A stretch of 64,000 nt of DNA from Massospora cicadina (taxonomy: Eukaryota > Entomophthoromycota > Entomophthoromycetes > Entomophthorales > Entomophthoraceae), in the NCBI GenBank assembly GCA_022478985.1, contig JAKSZP010013332.1:62001-126000 (forward strand), written 5' to 3'. The notes beneath the pieces are model-generated. The model had not been told where the DNA came from. It did no database searches and was given only the letters and a program-made list of their open reading frames with translations. The position numbers were made by a program, and so were the translations under genes. This document shows, in pieces, positions 11,083 through 22,485 of the stretch (positions within the stretch are counted from its first letter, which is position 1; every line of letters begins with the position of its first letter).

Positions 11083-12110
11083 TCATAACAGTTCTGCTGA
11101 GGTTAGTGTGGGTACTGGAAATGGGATCTGAAGTGGGAGAGCTGTTACCCAGCGCTCATCTACTATTTGAGCGAGATCGTCCTGAGTAACGAGGGGTACA
11201 GCCATCCTCTTCGGTGCCTTCTTACTTGGAAATGGGAAAATGGCCCGGTCAACACCCAGAGGACATTCCCCAGGACTTACACCCATGGAGCCACCGTCAA
11301 TATGCCAAACAATGAGCTTGTCATTAGTCCAAGATCCTCTCACAAGCCAAAATCATTAATATGGCAAACTTCCTCTATAGGAACTAAGTATAGGTAAGCC
11401 ACCACTTGGTGCCACTAGATCATTATTGTCTCCTTCTGTAAATTCGCTAGCAGCACCTTCACCTCCCCATTCCCAAGGAGCAGTAGCCCTGGAGCCACAT
11501 GTGGTTCAAGCCATGAGTGCTGGTGAGGCGCCATAATTTCCCCATAAAGCCTTTTTAGGACATCAATTTTGATCTCAATCCCTACTATGCACTGGTGTCC
11601 AGACAGTAGGCTCAAAGCGCTCGCTGCCCAAAGTGGGAACCCTTTGTAATCATGAATCTGGTTGGGGAGGGCTCTGGTTCACCACTTCATTCATCAATAT
11701 CAAACAGGAATCACTTCATCACTGTATACTAGATTGATTTGACTAGAGCAGAACAGATCCGTTGGGATTCCATGAGATGCAAAATAAACGGGGATCTGTT
11801 GTCCTGAAATATTAAGAGTTTCCTCCACCATATAAATCACAACATCAAATTTCCTCATAAATGCCGCGCTGATTAACATGTCATAGTTGTTATTTGGCAG
11901 AACCGCCACTGGAGTGGAAGCCTGGACTGACCCAAATCATAAAGGCAATGCATTATATGCTCCTTCAGACACAGTGCTATGCGTCCCTGTGGTCCCATAT
12001 ACTACTCGATGGTCCATATTTGGTTTCAACAGAAGCTTAGCCACCAACCTAGGTAGAAACTACGTTCACAGGGTTTCCATGTCTATGATAGCGCGGATTT
12101 TTGTGTTTTA
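11083..12110 (-). pseudogene. Element F protease and dUTPase-like segment
   Basis: At 11909-11700 the minus strand gives the C-terminal half of a retropepsin: NNNYDMLISAAFMRKFDVVIY, as in the protease of E (NPNYDILIRTEFLRKYGV). Next, 11615-11415 reads LYGEIMAPHQHSWLEP, HVAPGLLLLG, then NGEVKVLLANLQ. That order resembles the YG.I.PRSG / GVID..YRGE..V.L.N pattern of trimeric dUTPases, and the same segment recurs in A and E. Function as a dUTPase is inference; the usual catalytic motifs are only partly matched. The 86-codon frame at 11343-11083 follows it and is unrecognised. Confidence 0.65.
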
Positions 12111-12479
12111 ACAAATTTGTTGCAGTAAGATCATTCTGACTAAGAAGAACCATCAGTGTTTATTACTTGTACATCCAAGGGCCTTGTGTTACTCAAAAAA
12201 AGGAAATGCCCTTGCTGACCCGAGGATACTCACTAGCAATTTTCTCCACCAGAATGACTACATCAACCCCTACAAAAGAGGCAACGTCCATTAAGGGATC
12301 CACGTTGCTTGTGCCAGTCTGTTCCAGAATCTGCTACGCATATGTCTTCTGCAGGTCCTGGCAGAACTCAGGGCTTGGTAGAGAATTTTTACTCTCTGAA
12401 ATGGAAGCAGGGGTATCTGACGGAAGCTGTTGGTATAACAAATCATCTGATTGAGTCCTGAATCCTACCCAAAGAGATG

Positions 12480-13960
12480 CTTAAGAATTGTTAGGTACAA
12501 GTGAATTGGACTTAGTGGAGGTAGAGCATCCCGTTTCTACTCCGCTCAAGATTTTCCCTGCCCAACTTTCTCAGTTGGAATCACATACACTTGTGGATTT
12601 CTAGGGCAATTGCCTGCATAATGCCCTCTTCATCCGCACTGGAAGCAAGTTATCAAAAGGTTAACCTATAGAGCTTGCAGCGGAAGGACCATTTCAAAGC
12701 TTGACAGTATGGTTCCAGAGTTATGGACGAAATGGCGGAGCATACATAGGCCAAAAAGGTCTGCTGATTTGTATGATGGATGAATACATTTCAGCGGTTG
12801 ATAACTCAGTTGCTGAGGCCCATATCCTGAAGAGTTTGGTGCGGAGACAGCAGAGTTTTTTGTGCTACATTAGGGGCGCTGATTGTGGTGGAGAGTTTAT
12901 GTAAAGTGTTCACGATTCAAATAAGTCCTGCAACTCCATTCAAAACGTGAGACATGACACTATGTAGTTCTAATATGGTTTGACAGCCTCCGTCATTGCT
13001 ATACCAACATCCTCAGTGGTTAAAATGGTATCTCTGAGTAGTTCATGTGCTTCCGCCAAGAAATGTTCAGCGAATTCTAACAGGGTCTCATTTCAGAGAA
13101 ACTGTACAGTCAGGATTTTGGCCTTTCGCTAGGCCATCTTGGACTCACCCCCAAACAGCTGGAGAACAATTGCTTTAACTTCTTTGTAGGATACTGAGCT
13201 ATTTGGAAGGTAGCAGGTAACTTGATCAGCGCTTTCAACATTTAGAGCGGACAGCAACAGTTTCACTTTCTGCCAATCAGAAGCCCCTTCCATGGTGAAT
13301 TTGAAACGCTTAAAGTACCCATGTAGATTCCCATAAGGACTGAAAGGAGGTAATTTCTCAATTCAAACAGTTTTGCCTTGCTCCAGGCTCCTGCCGCAAG
13401 AAGCAGGCGAATTGGCTCTGAGCAACTAAGGGAACAACCCCTTGTGAACTATCATATGGCCATCTGGATGGACTCAGATCCGTTAAAAGGACTTGGAAGA
13501 AGTAGTGTTGCGTGGGGGGTCCATTGCAACACCTGAGGGATATTCATTAGCTAATCCATAACATTCTTCCCCCAATTCACTACTAACTGCATTACTTCCC
13601 CCAGCTACGTCGTGATCTGCAAAATTTTTCGTTGATTAGCTGCTTTTTCTAACTGAATAGCATCTAAACCGTCCATCCTGAATTCCTGTTGCAGTATCTC
13701 ATATTGATGTTGCAACTCCCAACTGAAGTCCCGCTCAACGTCCAGTTTCTGCTCCACTGCTTGTAGTCATGAAAGTAAAATCTTTGATTATGTTCTGCAT
13801 TTGTGCATGCTGCCAACTAGCCTTACCTGCTTGTTGATTAGCGTTGTTTATTTGGTTAGGGAGGGCGGCTTGTTCCCATACCAATTCCTCATTGGCCCGT
13901 CAAAGGATATCAAGTTGTACTTGCATGTCCGCATACTCTCTTATCCCACCAATTAGAAGA
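12480..13960 (-). pseudogene. Element F gag (capsid and zinc knuckle)
   Basis: A capsid-like segment near 13.1-13.35 kb reads NLHGYFKRFKFTMEGASD, KVKLLLSALN, then KEVKAIVLQLFGG, typical of gypsy gag. At 12606-12647 a nucleocapsid knuckle reads CFQCG*RGHYAGNC, a CX2CX4HX4C pattern interrupted by TGA where CGA (Arg) is likely. Stops and frameshifts occur throughout. Gag would package the element RNA in cytoplasmic particles. Confidence 0.78.
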
Positions 13961-14001
13961 GGAAAAGCTTGACTAAGCTTATCCTGGCTAACAACTTCCA
14001 G

Positions 14002-14950
14002 TTAGATAACCCAACGGATTAGCTGGAGATATTCAGGGGACGTTGACAAAAGGATAAGCGCATTATCTGTCATTTGCTGACTACACCATTCGATGAAAAG
14101 TTGTGTTAATTCAGCTGATATGAAGCTGATTTGATCCGCCTCCTGCCATTCCATCAGCGTTATTTTTTCCCTAAGCTGAGCAATTATGGCTTTATGCGCT
14201 TCTGCCCACTCTGCTAGATCCGTCTTGAAGCGCTCAGTATTTCTTCCCAACGTTGTTATGTCCTGAATCCATTCCACTGATAGGCCATGCAAATCCAACA
14301 GTTCTCCTATTACCCAGGGTAACTCTAGATTTAGCTGTGGTACCAAAATGTCCAATCAATGGTGGATGTCCCCAACATGATAATCCATCTGTACCAGCGC
14401 CCCCTGCACCTCCAAAAAAGAGCAATCAAGGCAGTTGAGCAGGAGGCAAGTATCATTTTGCTGTTCTTGAACAAACCACATTAAATCTCCAATCTCTATA
14501 TTGTGGCGAGCCAGCATATACAGTAGATGGCAGATAGATTGTCGCACATAAGCGACTAGATAATCCTCAATTCTGTGGGTAACAGGGGAGCAAGCCAACC
14601 CTGTTGTAATCACATCCAGATAGGATATGTACAGGGCGTAGCAGTTTTCTTGGTCTTGTTGGTTATAAAACAAACTCAAGGCATACTCCCCTGCCTCATC
14701 TTCATATAGTCAATACCCATGCAACAGCCACTCCATAATATCCCACAGCTGCTGAGGGGTCACGTTTGTGGAAGTCCTTGTTGGTCAGCCATCAACTCAG
14801 GACAGTTTTCTAATTGCAGATTGATCATAACTTCATCATCACCTGGCTCAGCTACAGTAAATAATACTGGTTCATTGTTAGGTGCCTCCTATGCTTCTTC
14901 AGCATAATGCACATGGAATCCGATCAAATTTTACCATAATAAATAAGGGC
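14002..14950 (-). pseudogene. N-terminal extension upstream of element F gag
   Basis: Reading leftward, 14679-14356 and 14355-14002 form one frame of about 225 codons with a single TGA between them. Further upstream, about 90 more codons can be read with a frameshift near 14.7 kb (ENCPELMADQQGLP, PQQLWDIMEWLLHG). The product would be rich in Leu, Glu and Gln, probably helical, with no motif I know. It precedes the capsid region, so it is either a long gag N-terminus or a separate first ORF. Element B starts its gag about 50 bases after its primer-binding site and has no room for such a domain. Confidence 0.5.
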
Positions 14951-15000
14951 TCATCATTGTATGCTAGCATCAAAGAACTACAGCTGACAGGTGGCCACCT

Positions 15001-15013
15001 GTATGGAGCACCA
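15001..15013 (-). other. Element F primer-binding site
   Basis: GTATGGAGCACCA differs at two positions from the GTAGTGAGCACCA seen in D and E. It lies one base from the start of the 5' LTR. Confidence 0.75.
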
Positions 15014-15014
15014 C

Positions 15015-15492
15015 TTTTAATTCTTGGCGTAAAGGCTTGATTCTGCTGAGTCAGTTTTCACAGGGTATTAGCCACTGAGCAACTAAATCAGACAATATGA
15101 AGATTGCCAACTTTAATAAAATCGATAAAAGATATATGGAGCAATTGCCCCTTATTTGACCATTATTATCTTTATACTAATCGCAGACTTATCTGCAACA
15201 GCCTAATCATGAGAAAGACCTTCTTTTTTAATCCTCCATATGACTCTTAAAATATCAGTTCCCCAAGCCAGATGCATCCTTGGCTTGTTAGTCTTCTATT
15301 CGTTTTCCCTTTTCTAGGATTCCTCATTTATATAGAAATCTCTACATAATTCCCCTCAATTCACCAAATGGTTGACATTTTGATCAATTATTATCCATAT
15401 ACCTTTTCTATCAATCTCAAGACTCGTCTCAATTCCCACTCCAATCCACCAGTATGGGTAGCATATTGTCCAGTCATATCAACTTCCCAACA
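15015..15492 (-). repeat. Element F 5' LTR
   Basis: This is the partner of 4749-5230. The initial TG has become TT, and the end is CTTCCCAACA. The plus-strand frame at 15368-15556 crosses the F/E boundary and is spurious. Confidence 0.9.
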
Positions 15493-16027
15493 AGAAAAAT
15501 TGGGAGTTTTTACAGTACAACTGGCGCACAGCTTTCAGCTTCCCACTATAGATTAAGTAATTGTTCTACAGAAGTTTTTCCCCTTGGATTTAGCTTCCAA
15601 ATACTGGAGAGTTTCTTTGCCTTGATTATTCTCCAGTGATGTAAACTTTAATGTTCAGCTATCATTAATAGATTTAGGAGTAAGATATCAAACTAAAAGA
15701 ATCTTTTGCCTGATGACGCCTACTACTTTTGAAATAAGCTTTAAAAACATTTTGGTAGTTTTGACAACCACCCATATCATTTGATCAAAAAATTCACCAT
15801 AGTAATTTGCTACTTGGTGTTAAACCCTCACTAATCATCTACTTAATATTGTTGGGTATGATCTTTGACAAAATACTAGTCAAAATAATCATCAGATCCC
15901 ATCCATTGGTTATATATGACTAATAATCTAGTCAGCAATTATTGACAAATATTAGATCATGTATACCAATCATTGAATTGCTTAATATTTAGTGGAATAG
16001 AAAATGTGGTCAAATGAAATTTCAGCA
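15493..16027 (-). repeat. Element E 3' LTR, second part
   Basis: It resumes the alignment with the 5' LTR at 22870, starting TTGGGAGTTTTTACAGTACA, and continues to GAAATTTCAGCA, matching GAAATTTCAACA at 23384-23395. A purine tract (AAGTGAGGGATA on the element strand) lies just inside at about 16028-16040. Confidence 0.9.
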
Positions 16028-16831
16028 TATCCCTCACTTGACCAGATTATTCAGCGGATGATAGAACCTCAGGTATAGAAGCTGCTTTGGTCTATGGTCA
16101 TGTTCAGCCATCATATTTCTATGACTTCAGCGGCTCATCTCTGTCTGCAATTTTCTCATGCCATGCTTGGCATAGCGACTCCTCTTCCTTGATTGCTACC
16201 CGCTAATGCCTCTCTTGAGTGTGGTTCCCATGAAATCATGCTGCACCAGTATCATATCAGTCATCCTTGCCAAAAAAATGAACTGGTCAACCTGTATAAA
16301 CCCCAGGATGAGTTCATTTTGGCATCTCGCCATTCAAACTGTAATAACCCCAGGACAAGTTCCAGTGATGTCTCATCAGTTAATCTGTGCTAACCTCAGG
16401 ATGGGTTCCAAGGACTCCTAATTTTGCAAAAGATCCTCCAAGCTGGCTTTGCTGAGTCCTGTACTAGCACCTCTGGACTACTCATAGCAGACCTATTTCA
16501 ACTTGAGATGGTCCTACCAATTATTTTCAAAGGAACTCTCTTCAGCGGATCTAGTTTCATCATTCTGATCATGTCAATTGTTGGGACTCATTCCTGTCAT
16601 AATCTTCCATCTTCTCCTCTCTTAGAAGGTGGGAACTCTGCCAGATGCATTTCTGTGGTGGAAAATAAAAATCAATAATTTTAATATAATTTTTATTCTT
16701 TATATTTTTATGCATGTTTTTATCTTTTTCCATCATTTTCTATATTTTTATAATATTTTTCTCCTAAGTCCAATACTTTAAATATTCCACATGGACTCTA
16801 TTGACCATATGACCATCCTCAATATTCTTGA
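16028..16831 (-). other. Element E 3' internal region, no recognised domain
   Basis: This is 0.8 kb between the 3' LTR and the integrase C-terminus. Four short GGGTT/CCAGGA-like repeats are visible around 16300-16420 (CCCCAGGATGAGTT, CCCCAGGACAAGTT, CCTCAGGATGGGTT, roughly 40 bases apart). The plus-strand frames at 16193-16421 and 16424-16678 are open but unrecognised and contain no element domain. Confidence 0.4.
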
Positions 16832-18220
16832 TCATATATGCATCTGTTGCTGACTTAAAAATAACTTTAAATGGACTTGACAATATAGTGTCCAACTTGT
16901 TTTTTTTCTCCCAAACCCATGGGTGTCACAGTAGGTTACCCTATCTTCCACATGGTAATCATTCAACGCCGGCTGATTCCTGTCATCAATTTTCTTTGCG
17001 TTGACTCTTTTTTTCAGCGTCATATTAGATTCCTGAGAGTGTAACTCAATCATAACATTGGCTAGATGGGATAGATACTGTTCATCATACCATTCTCAAA
17101 ACTGGTTCAATAGCGTAATAAAAGATATTTGGCAATGCAGCCCTTCATTCATACAAAAGTTTGTATATCATATTCCCTGTCACTAAATGGTAATTGATAT
17201 TGTAGGCTATTTGACCAAACTCAGATATGCTCACCAAGCGGAAGTTTTCCCCATGACCAATTCTTGCAATATTGCAGCTAGAGTTGTTTTTACTCTCTCC
17301 ACTATTTCATTCATTTCTGAGAAGTAGAGAACGTACACAACTCCTTGTATTTCTTATTGGATTTTTTATATAATGGATTACACTCTGCTGAAAGTTGTTC
17401 AGGAGTTAATACCCACTGATACAATGGCAGAGCGATATGATGATCACAATTCCTTAAAAATTACAATAAACTAATAAAATGAAGACCAAGAGCTTCAGAA
17501 ACCACAATCTTTAATACTTGGCAGAATCTTTCTACTGTTCAACCTTCAAAATATTATGCCTGCAGAATTTCTCTACAGCTAACAACTAAACAACTCCCCA
17601 TCTACCTTCTTTTTTTCACTCTTATGCTCATCTTTCCGTTCAGTCTCTGGCTCATCCTCTCAGCTACTCATCTTCTACAACTTATATATTGCTCGTCTCA
17701 TCATTGGGGTTTTTGACAAAATTTCCATACTTTGACCAGGCTAAAATTGCTTAGCATCGACTTATCTTAGATCATATGAAATCATTAAAAAATATAAACT
17801 TGATCCTGGTGGATAACTAATGATCTGCCATCATTAGTATAGGCTTATCATCCAGTCATATCAAATTTTCTGACATTTCCATTAGTCTATATAGCCTGGG
17901 AAACATGTAAGACATAAAGTTGGTCCCATCATCATTAAGTATAACTTGAGGGCATCCGTGCTGATAGACCACTTGGTCCAAAGTGAAATTCGCTTTTGTT
18001 ATGGCATCCACTCTGCCCAGGGATTTTGTTTTGACCCATCTAGTTATATGGTCTATTGAGACGATTATGTACTTTATGCCTCCAGTACTAACTCTCAACG
18101 GTCCAATAACATCTTTGGACATTGTATGATACACAAAACCAGGGCGTAATAGCATATATCCCATGTCATTCTTGTGCGGCTTGTTTAGTTGGCACTCCAC
18201 AAAGAAGGCTAGATAGTCTG
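16832..18220 (-). pseudogene. Element E integrase
   Basis: The frame at 18200-17856 shows the end of the zinc-binding region (CQLNKPHK), then DVIGPLRVSTGG with the first catalytic Asp, SIDHITRWVKT, and NDDGTNF (usual SDNGTNF) with the second Asp. The Glu region is broken. The C-terminal domain at 17053-16832 has YHVEDRVTYCDTHGFGRK. About 0.8 kb of decayed core lies between. The domain order is normal for Ty3/gypsy. Confidence 0.85.
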
Positions 18221-18900
18221 CATCATCATAGTTAGTCTATTATCAGTAGTATTACTAATGGATATGATATATAGTCTTCTTTAGGCCACCATGGCTGACG
18301 ACTTTATGTATGACTTGGAAAATTTCCACACGTTCTGACAGTTTAGAAATAGAAACCAATTTCCCTCAATCGTTTTATATAGCTGATCAATCTTGAATTT
18401 AGTTTTCTTCATCACTTTTCTTAGCGCACTCTGAATTTCCTAGGTTCATCCCCAATATCACCTTTGATCACTTGCTTAAATAACTCATCATCCCAATGAT
18501 ATATAACTTGAACAACTGGCAATTGTGACAGTCATCAGCATTCTGATGCGCCGTTCCTGCTCTGTGGATATTTTTGAAGTCTTATTCTTACATTTTGATC
18601 GCCCAACGTGTAAGTCAGAACTCTGGTTCTTCAGGATGTAAAGCCAGCACAGGGAAGAGTTGTCATTTAAACCTTTAAAGTGCATCTCATATTTGTATAA
18701 TCAAAATTGTTCGCAGGCTTGGATTACCACCAGTCACTCTTTCTGTAACAGAATAGTTTCTTTCAGCAGGCAACACTGTTATGCTCACATATGCCACTGT
18801 ATGTTCTTCCCCATTGTCATCCACATGGCTTAGAATGGCACCAGACGCGTTAACAAGGCATTTGTTTGGATTATAAATTCCCAATTAAAATTTTGGTATT
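18221..18900 (-). pseudogene. Element E RNase H
   Basis: The minus strand reads CLVNASGAILSHVDDNGEEH, then VAYVSITVLPAERNYSVTER, then further left RLTRWAIKM and GTAHQNADD. These are the beginning (catalytic Asp region and the E of the ERNYSVTE motif) and the end of gypsy RNase H. The DAS motif has become NAS, losing the first catalytic Asp. Stops and one frame change occur. Confidence 0.85.
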
Positions 18901-20070
18901 TAAGCACAGGGCTACTCATGAGATAATTTGAAGCTTATTGAACAATTTCTGGGCTATAACATTACACAAAAACCCTTTTTTGGATCCTTTAGTAGGTGGA
19001 ATAATGGCTTGGCGCTTTTAGGAAAAATCAATGATGAATCAGCAATAGTATTTGACCATCCTCAAAAAGATTTGAATATTCTTAAAGCTTTGAGGATTGA
19101 CATCTGTTTTTGGCTTTTACCTTCATTGGTTGTGGCTGTAATCCACTAGAGTTTACTACAGACCCTAACTATTTGAGCTCTCTGATTTAAAAAATGGTAT
19201 TTTCTTGGCTTTATTTACATATTTTCTGCTGCCAACCACTTAATACTTCCTCTAAATTCTTTAAATGATCTGTAAAGGTCCTTCAAAAGACATTGATATT
19301 GTCTAAATTTACCAGCATGCAGTATTACTTCAAATCACTGAGTATTGAATCCATTGCCTGTTGAAATGTTGCCGCCATATTGCATAATCCTTGGGGCATT
19401 CTGGTCAGCTAATACAACCCTTGCATTCTAATTATTGCGCATTTTTCCTGATCTTCCTTTTAGAAAATCAATTTGTCAATATCCCAAAATTAGATCCAAA
19501 GCTGAAAATACTTTGCTTCTCCAAGGAGATTGAGCGCATCATCAATTTTTGGAAGTGGATAAGAGTCTTCCTTAGTGATTTTACTTAATCAGCAATAATT
19601 GATCAATACTCAATTTTATTTATCCTTCTTTTTCACAAGGAGGACCAGACTCACCCATAGACTTGACAATGTAATAAGGAGCCCAAGCTATACTAGCTTG
19701 CTGATTTCTTTGCTGACATCAGCTTCAGTACCCCTTAATCTACAGACTGGTCTCATCCTTATTGGCAGATATTCTCCTGTATTGACTTTGTGGATCACAT
19801 TTTTTGCACATCCTAAGAGTGATCATCTTGAGATAATATCTCCCAGTATTTTATTGAATAATCAGAGCGCATCTTCTTGCTGATTTTTGGATAAATCAGC
19901 CAGCTGCTCTTGTTTCACTAAAAAGTTGACACTTTTTGAAGTTTCTTCTGGAAATCCTATTTCAGATAATGACCTAAATATGAAAGTCATTAAGTTATGC
20001 CGTCAAGGTCAGATGTCAAAATTCAATGATTTGATTTTTTCACCCCTCATTGGTTTCTCTCCCAGATTAG
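18901..20070 (-). pseudogene. Element E reverse transcriptase
   Basis: Minus-strand order: LSKITKEDSYPLPKIDDAL, GEAKYF, DQEKCAIIRMQGLY, RMPQGLCNMAATFQQAMD, then a CMLVNLDNINVF motif in place of YLDDI.VF, with one catalytic Asp changed to Asn, followed by FTDHLKNLE. The plus-strand frames at 19391-20105 are antisense shadows of this region. Confidence 0.87.
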
Positions 20071-20082
20071 ATAGGAGTACTC

Positions 20083-20680
20083 TTATTTTCCGTGACCCAG
20101 AATAATGATTCCTGGCTTTACCCATGGCTCAATCTTCGATTTCCGCCATGGGCAGATGACTTCCCAATATAGCTGTTCCAGAAGTTCAATTGTTAGCACT
20201 GTGTTAACTACAATTTGAGTTCCTGGAATAAAAGTGTTTATTGCATTTTTCCTTAAAGGTATCCCACGATTCTCCATAATTTCCATCAGTATTTCTTTCC
20301 TTTTCCATTTAATTAGTTTATATTGAATGGGTATAATGCCATTGTTGTAAATCAGAATGACAAATTTATTCTTTTTTGTTAATGGGGTCTCTCCTTTCCG
20401 CTGATACATCAAAGGAAGCGTCTGCTCCAATAGTGTAAGATTGTTTTATTCAAATTTGAACTTCACCCCATACTTCCTCAGAAACTCTGTCCTGATGAGT
20501 ATATCATAATTTGGATTGACCAGCACTATAGCATGAGCTGATACCTTTAGTGATCTGAAGAAAAGAGGTAGTACACTGTAGGTTCCACATGATAAGGTGA
20601 TGTCTGTTCCAGCCATTCCAAACTCTTTTTGATGCTCCAAACCTGACAAAATCTTCATTCATTTCACAAATTTAGTGGAA
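20083..20680 (-). pseudogene. Element E protease and dUTPase-like segment
   Basis: 20658-20446 gives the latter half of a retropepsin: HQKEFGMAGTDITLSCGTYS, then NPNYDILIRTEFLRKYGV; the DTG active site lies upstream and is not readable. 20430-20083 then runs to LYWEVICPWRKSKIEPWVKP followed by GIIILGHGK, the same segment as in F (11.4-11.6 kb) and A (44.35-44.47 kb), resembling dUTPase motifs. The order PR, dUTPase-like, RT is the same in all copies. Confidence 0.7.
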
Positions 20681-22470
20681 ATGATGTTGATAAGCTCCAC
20701 TGCCAATTATTGCTCGTACTCTTATTTTGATTGACTGAATATCTGCTTAGGTACAATCTGATTATTCCACCAAGTTATTTACTAAGTGAATAGTGGCATT
20801 ATTCGCAAATCAAGAATGTTAATTATTTAAGTGGATAAATCAGAAAAAACTCCTTTATTGCACTTATAGGTAAGGAAACGCTCTCCTCATCCAACTTCAT
20901 TCTAACTAAATCTTCAGGACTTTTGGTGGATTTTGATTTTTTCTGCTAACCATTGTGCATATGGTCGAGCAACCTCATTTGCAAATTTTGGGGTCAATCC
21001 CCTTCGCTTTACCTCTAGTAATCACATTGTCATCCAAGTTGACCACCTGATAAAGCGGATCAGGTGCTTTTTTCCACAAATAGATAAGAGATGTCAATAT
21101 CATCATTCATCATTATAATAGATGGTACAGGTTTAACAGCAGTTTTAGATCATCCCTTTTATAGACTGTTTGTCCTTTTCCTGACTCTGAACCAATTTCC
21201 TTTTCCTTGTTCTGAATGAGATTAGCTTGATCCTTTGACTTTTGTCCCAACACTGGACAATATGGCCAAGTTTCCCATATTGGAAACAGCAAATTGACAT
21301 TTTGCTCACTCATTTTTGATCTTTGGGCTTATATCTCATTACCATTTGACTCTCAGACTCCTTAGAGGGTTCATCAAAGTTGACAATATTTCCGAGTTTT
21401 CATTTGGATCACTTTAAAGTTTCAGTTGAAAGCTTTGAAAATTGCTCTAAGCATCTTCAGATGGTACACCATCTATAAAGCCGTGGTTTGAGTTAAAAGT
21501 GCTGTCATCATAATTCAATGCAGCTCATGGTAGAGCCAAAGCACTGACTGCATAACTATGAATGCAATAAACTTGGCAAGCACTTTCACCCAAGAAGTAT
21601 CTTAGCTCTTGATAAAAATGATTGACGGAATTGGCAAGTGTCACATCCTTTCAGAATTGTATACCCATAAATTCTTACTTGTGATTGGCCATTCTAATTG
21701 GCTTCCAAATTCCAAAATGATTGCTTCTTTTGCTTTAGCATATAGATAGTTATCCCCATTGAGGTGAGTTAGCACCATATTCTAGCAATAAATGCTAAGA
21801 CAGTTTTTTAAAGTCACCACTTTTTGACAGTTCGCATACTAAAACATCATTGTCTTGAAGAGACAAAAAGCGCTGATGGCGTTATCTTGGTGAAAGACAA
21901 GCAATTTTGGTGTATTCCAAATTTCTTTTGTCACTCCACTGATAGGAGATTCCTTCCCAAGGCTTAATTAACCATATATGTGGCTTCAGGAGTCATTTAT
22001 GACATACCAGCAAATTATATTAGCATATTTTGGAATAGGGATGTTTTTAACTGGAGTTTTGCAGGAATTTCATCAGCTTTGTTTGCCATGAGTTGCGCAC
22101 AATCACATCAGTGATTTTCTAACTCCTCAATATGCTTCATCATTTACACCATATTTTCATGAACACGTCATAGGCGTTCTCAGTCTGCTTTACAAAAATT
22201 TTTATGGTATAAAATTTTATTGAATGAGTTCCCCCTCTTTTCGCAAAAAAGAGGCAACTTTTCCACAATAATTGAAATACACATTCCCAGCTTGTTTGAT
22301 CTCTTCTTCCCACTTTAGTTATGCACTTATACAATGTATTAACATCAGCTTTAGATGTTGAGCTAAGCACGTTTTAATTGATGGTCTCTATCTCCATCCA
22401 TAGCTTCCAAATTTCATTCTTATAAGATATTACTGCTTAAAATTGGCTTTTGACAACGCAACTAACCCAT
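20681..22470 (-). pseudogene. Element E gag
   Basis: A nucleocapsid knuckle at about 21252-21290 reads CFQYGKLGHIVQC, with Tyr in place of the second Cys of CX2CX4HX4C. Upstream towards 22.4 kb are gag-like fragments in shifting frames, including a 76-codon frame at 22370-22140. The region is AT-rich with many stops. It lies immediately downstream of the primer-binding site, as expected for gag. Confidence 0.65.
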
Positions 22471-22483
22471 GTAGTGAGCACCA
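22471..22483 (-). other. Element E primer-binding site
   Basis: GTAGTGAGCACCA, the exact reverse complement of TGGTGCTCACTAC, two bases from the LTR start at 22486. Confidence 0.88.
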
Positions 22484-22485
22484 AT

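Larger units (their letters stand above)
4749..15492 (-). mobile_element. Ty3/gypsy retrotransposon F, inserted in the LTR of E
   Basis: LTRs of 482 bp (4749-5230, 3') and 478 bp (15015-15492, 5') match closely. A polypurine tract lies inside the 3' LTR and a primer-binding site inside the 5' LTR. Reading the minus strand from 15.0 kb: an N-terminal gag extension, gag, protease with dUTPase-like segment, RT, RNase H and integrase. Integrase is interrupted by element G, and repeat H lies between the dUTPase-like segment and RT. The left flank is TTTAT, but the right flank (AGAAA) does not repeat it, so the target duplication has decayed or been lost. Confidence 0.88.
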
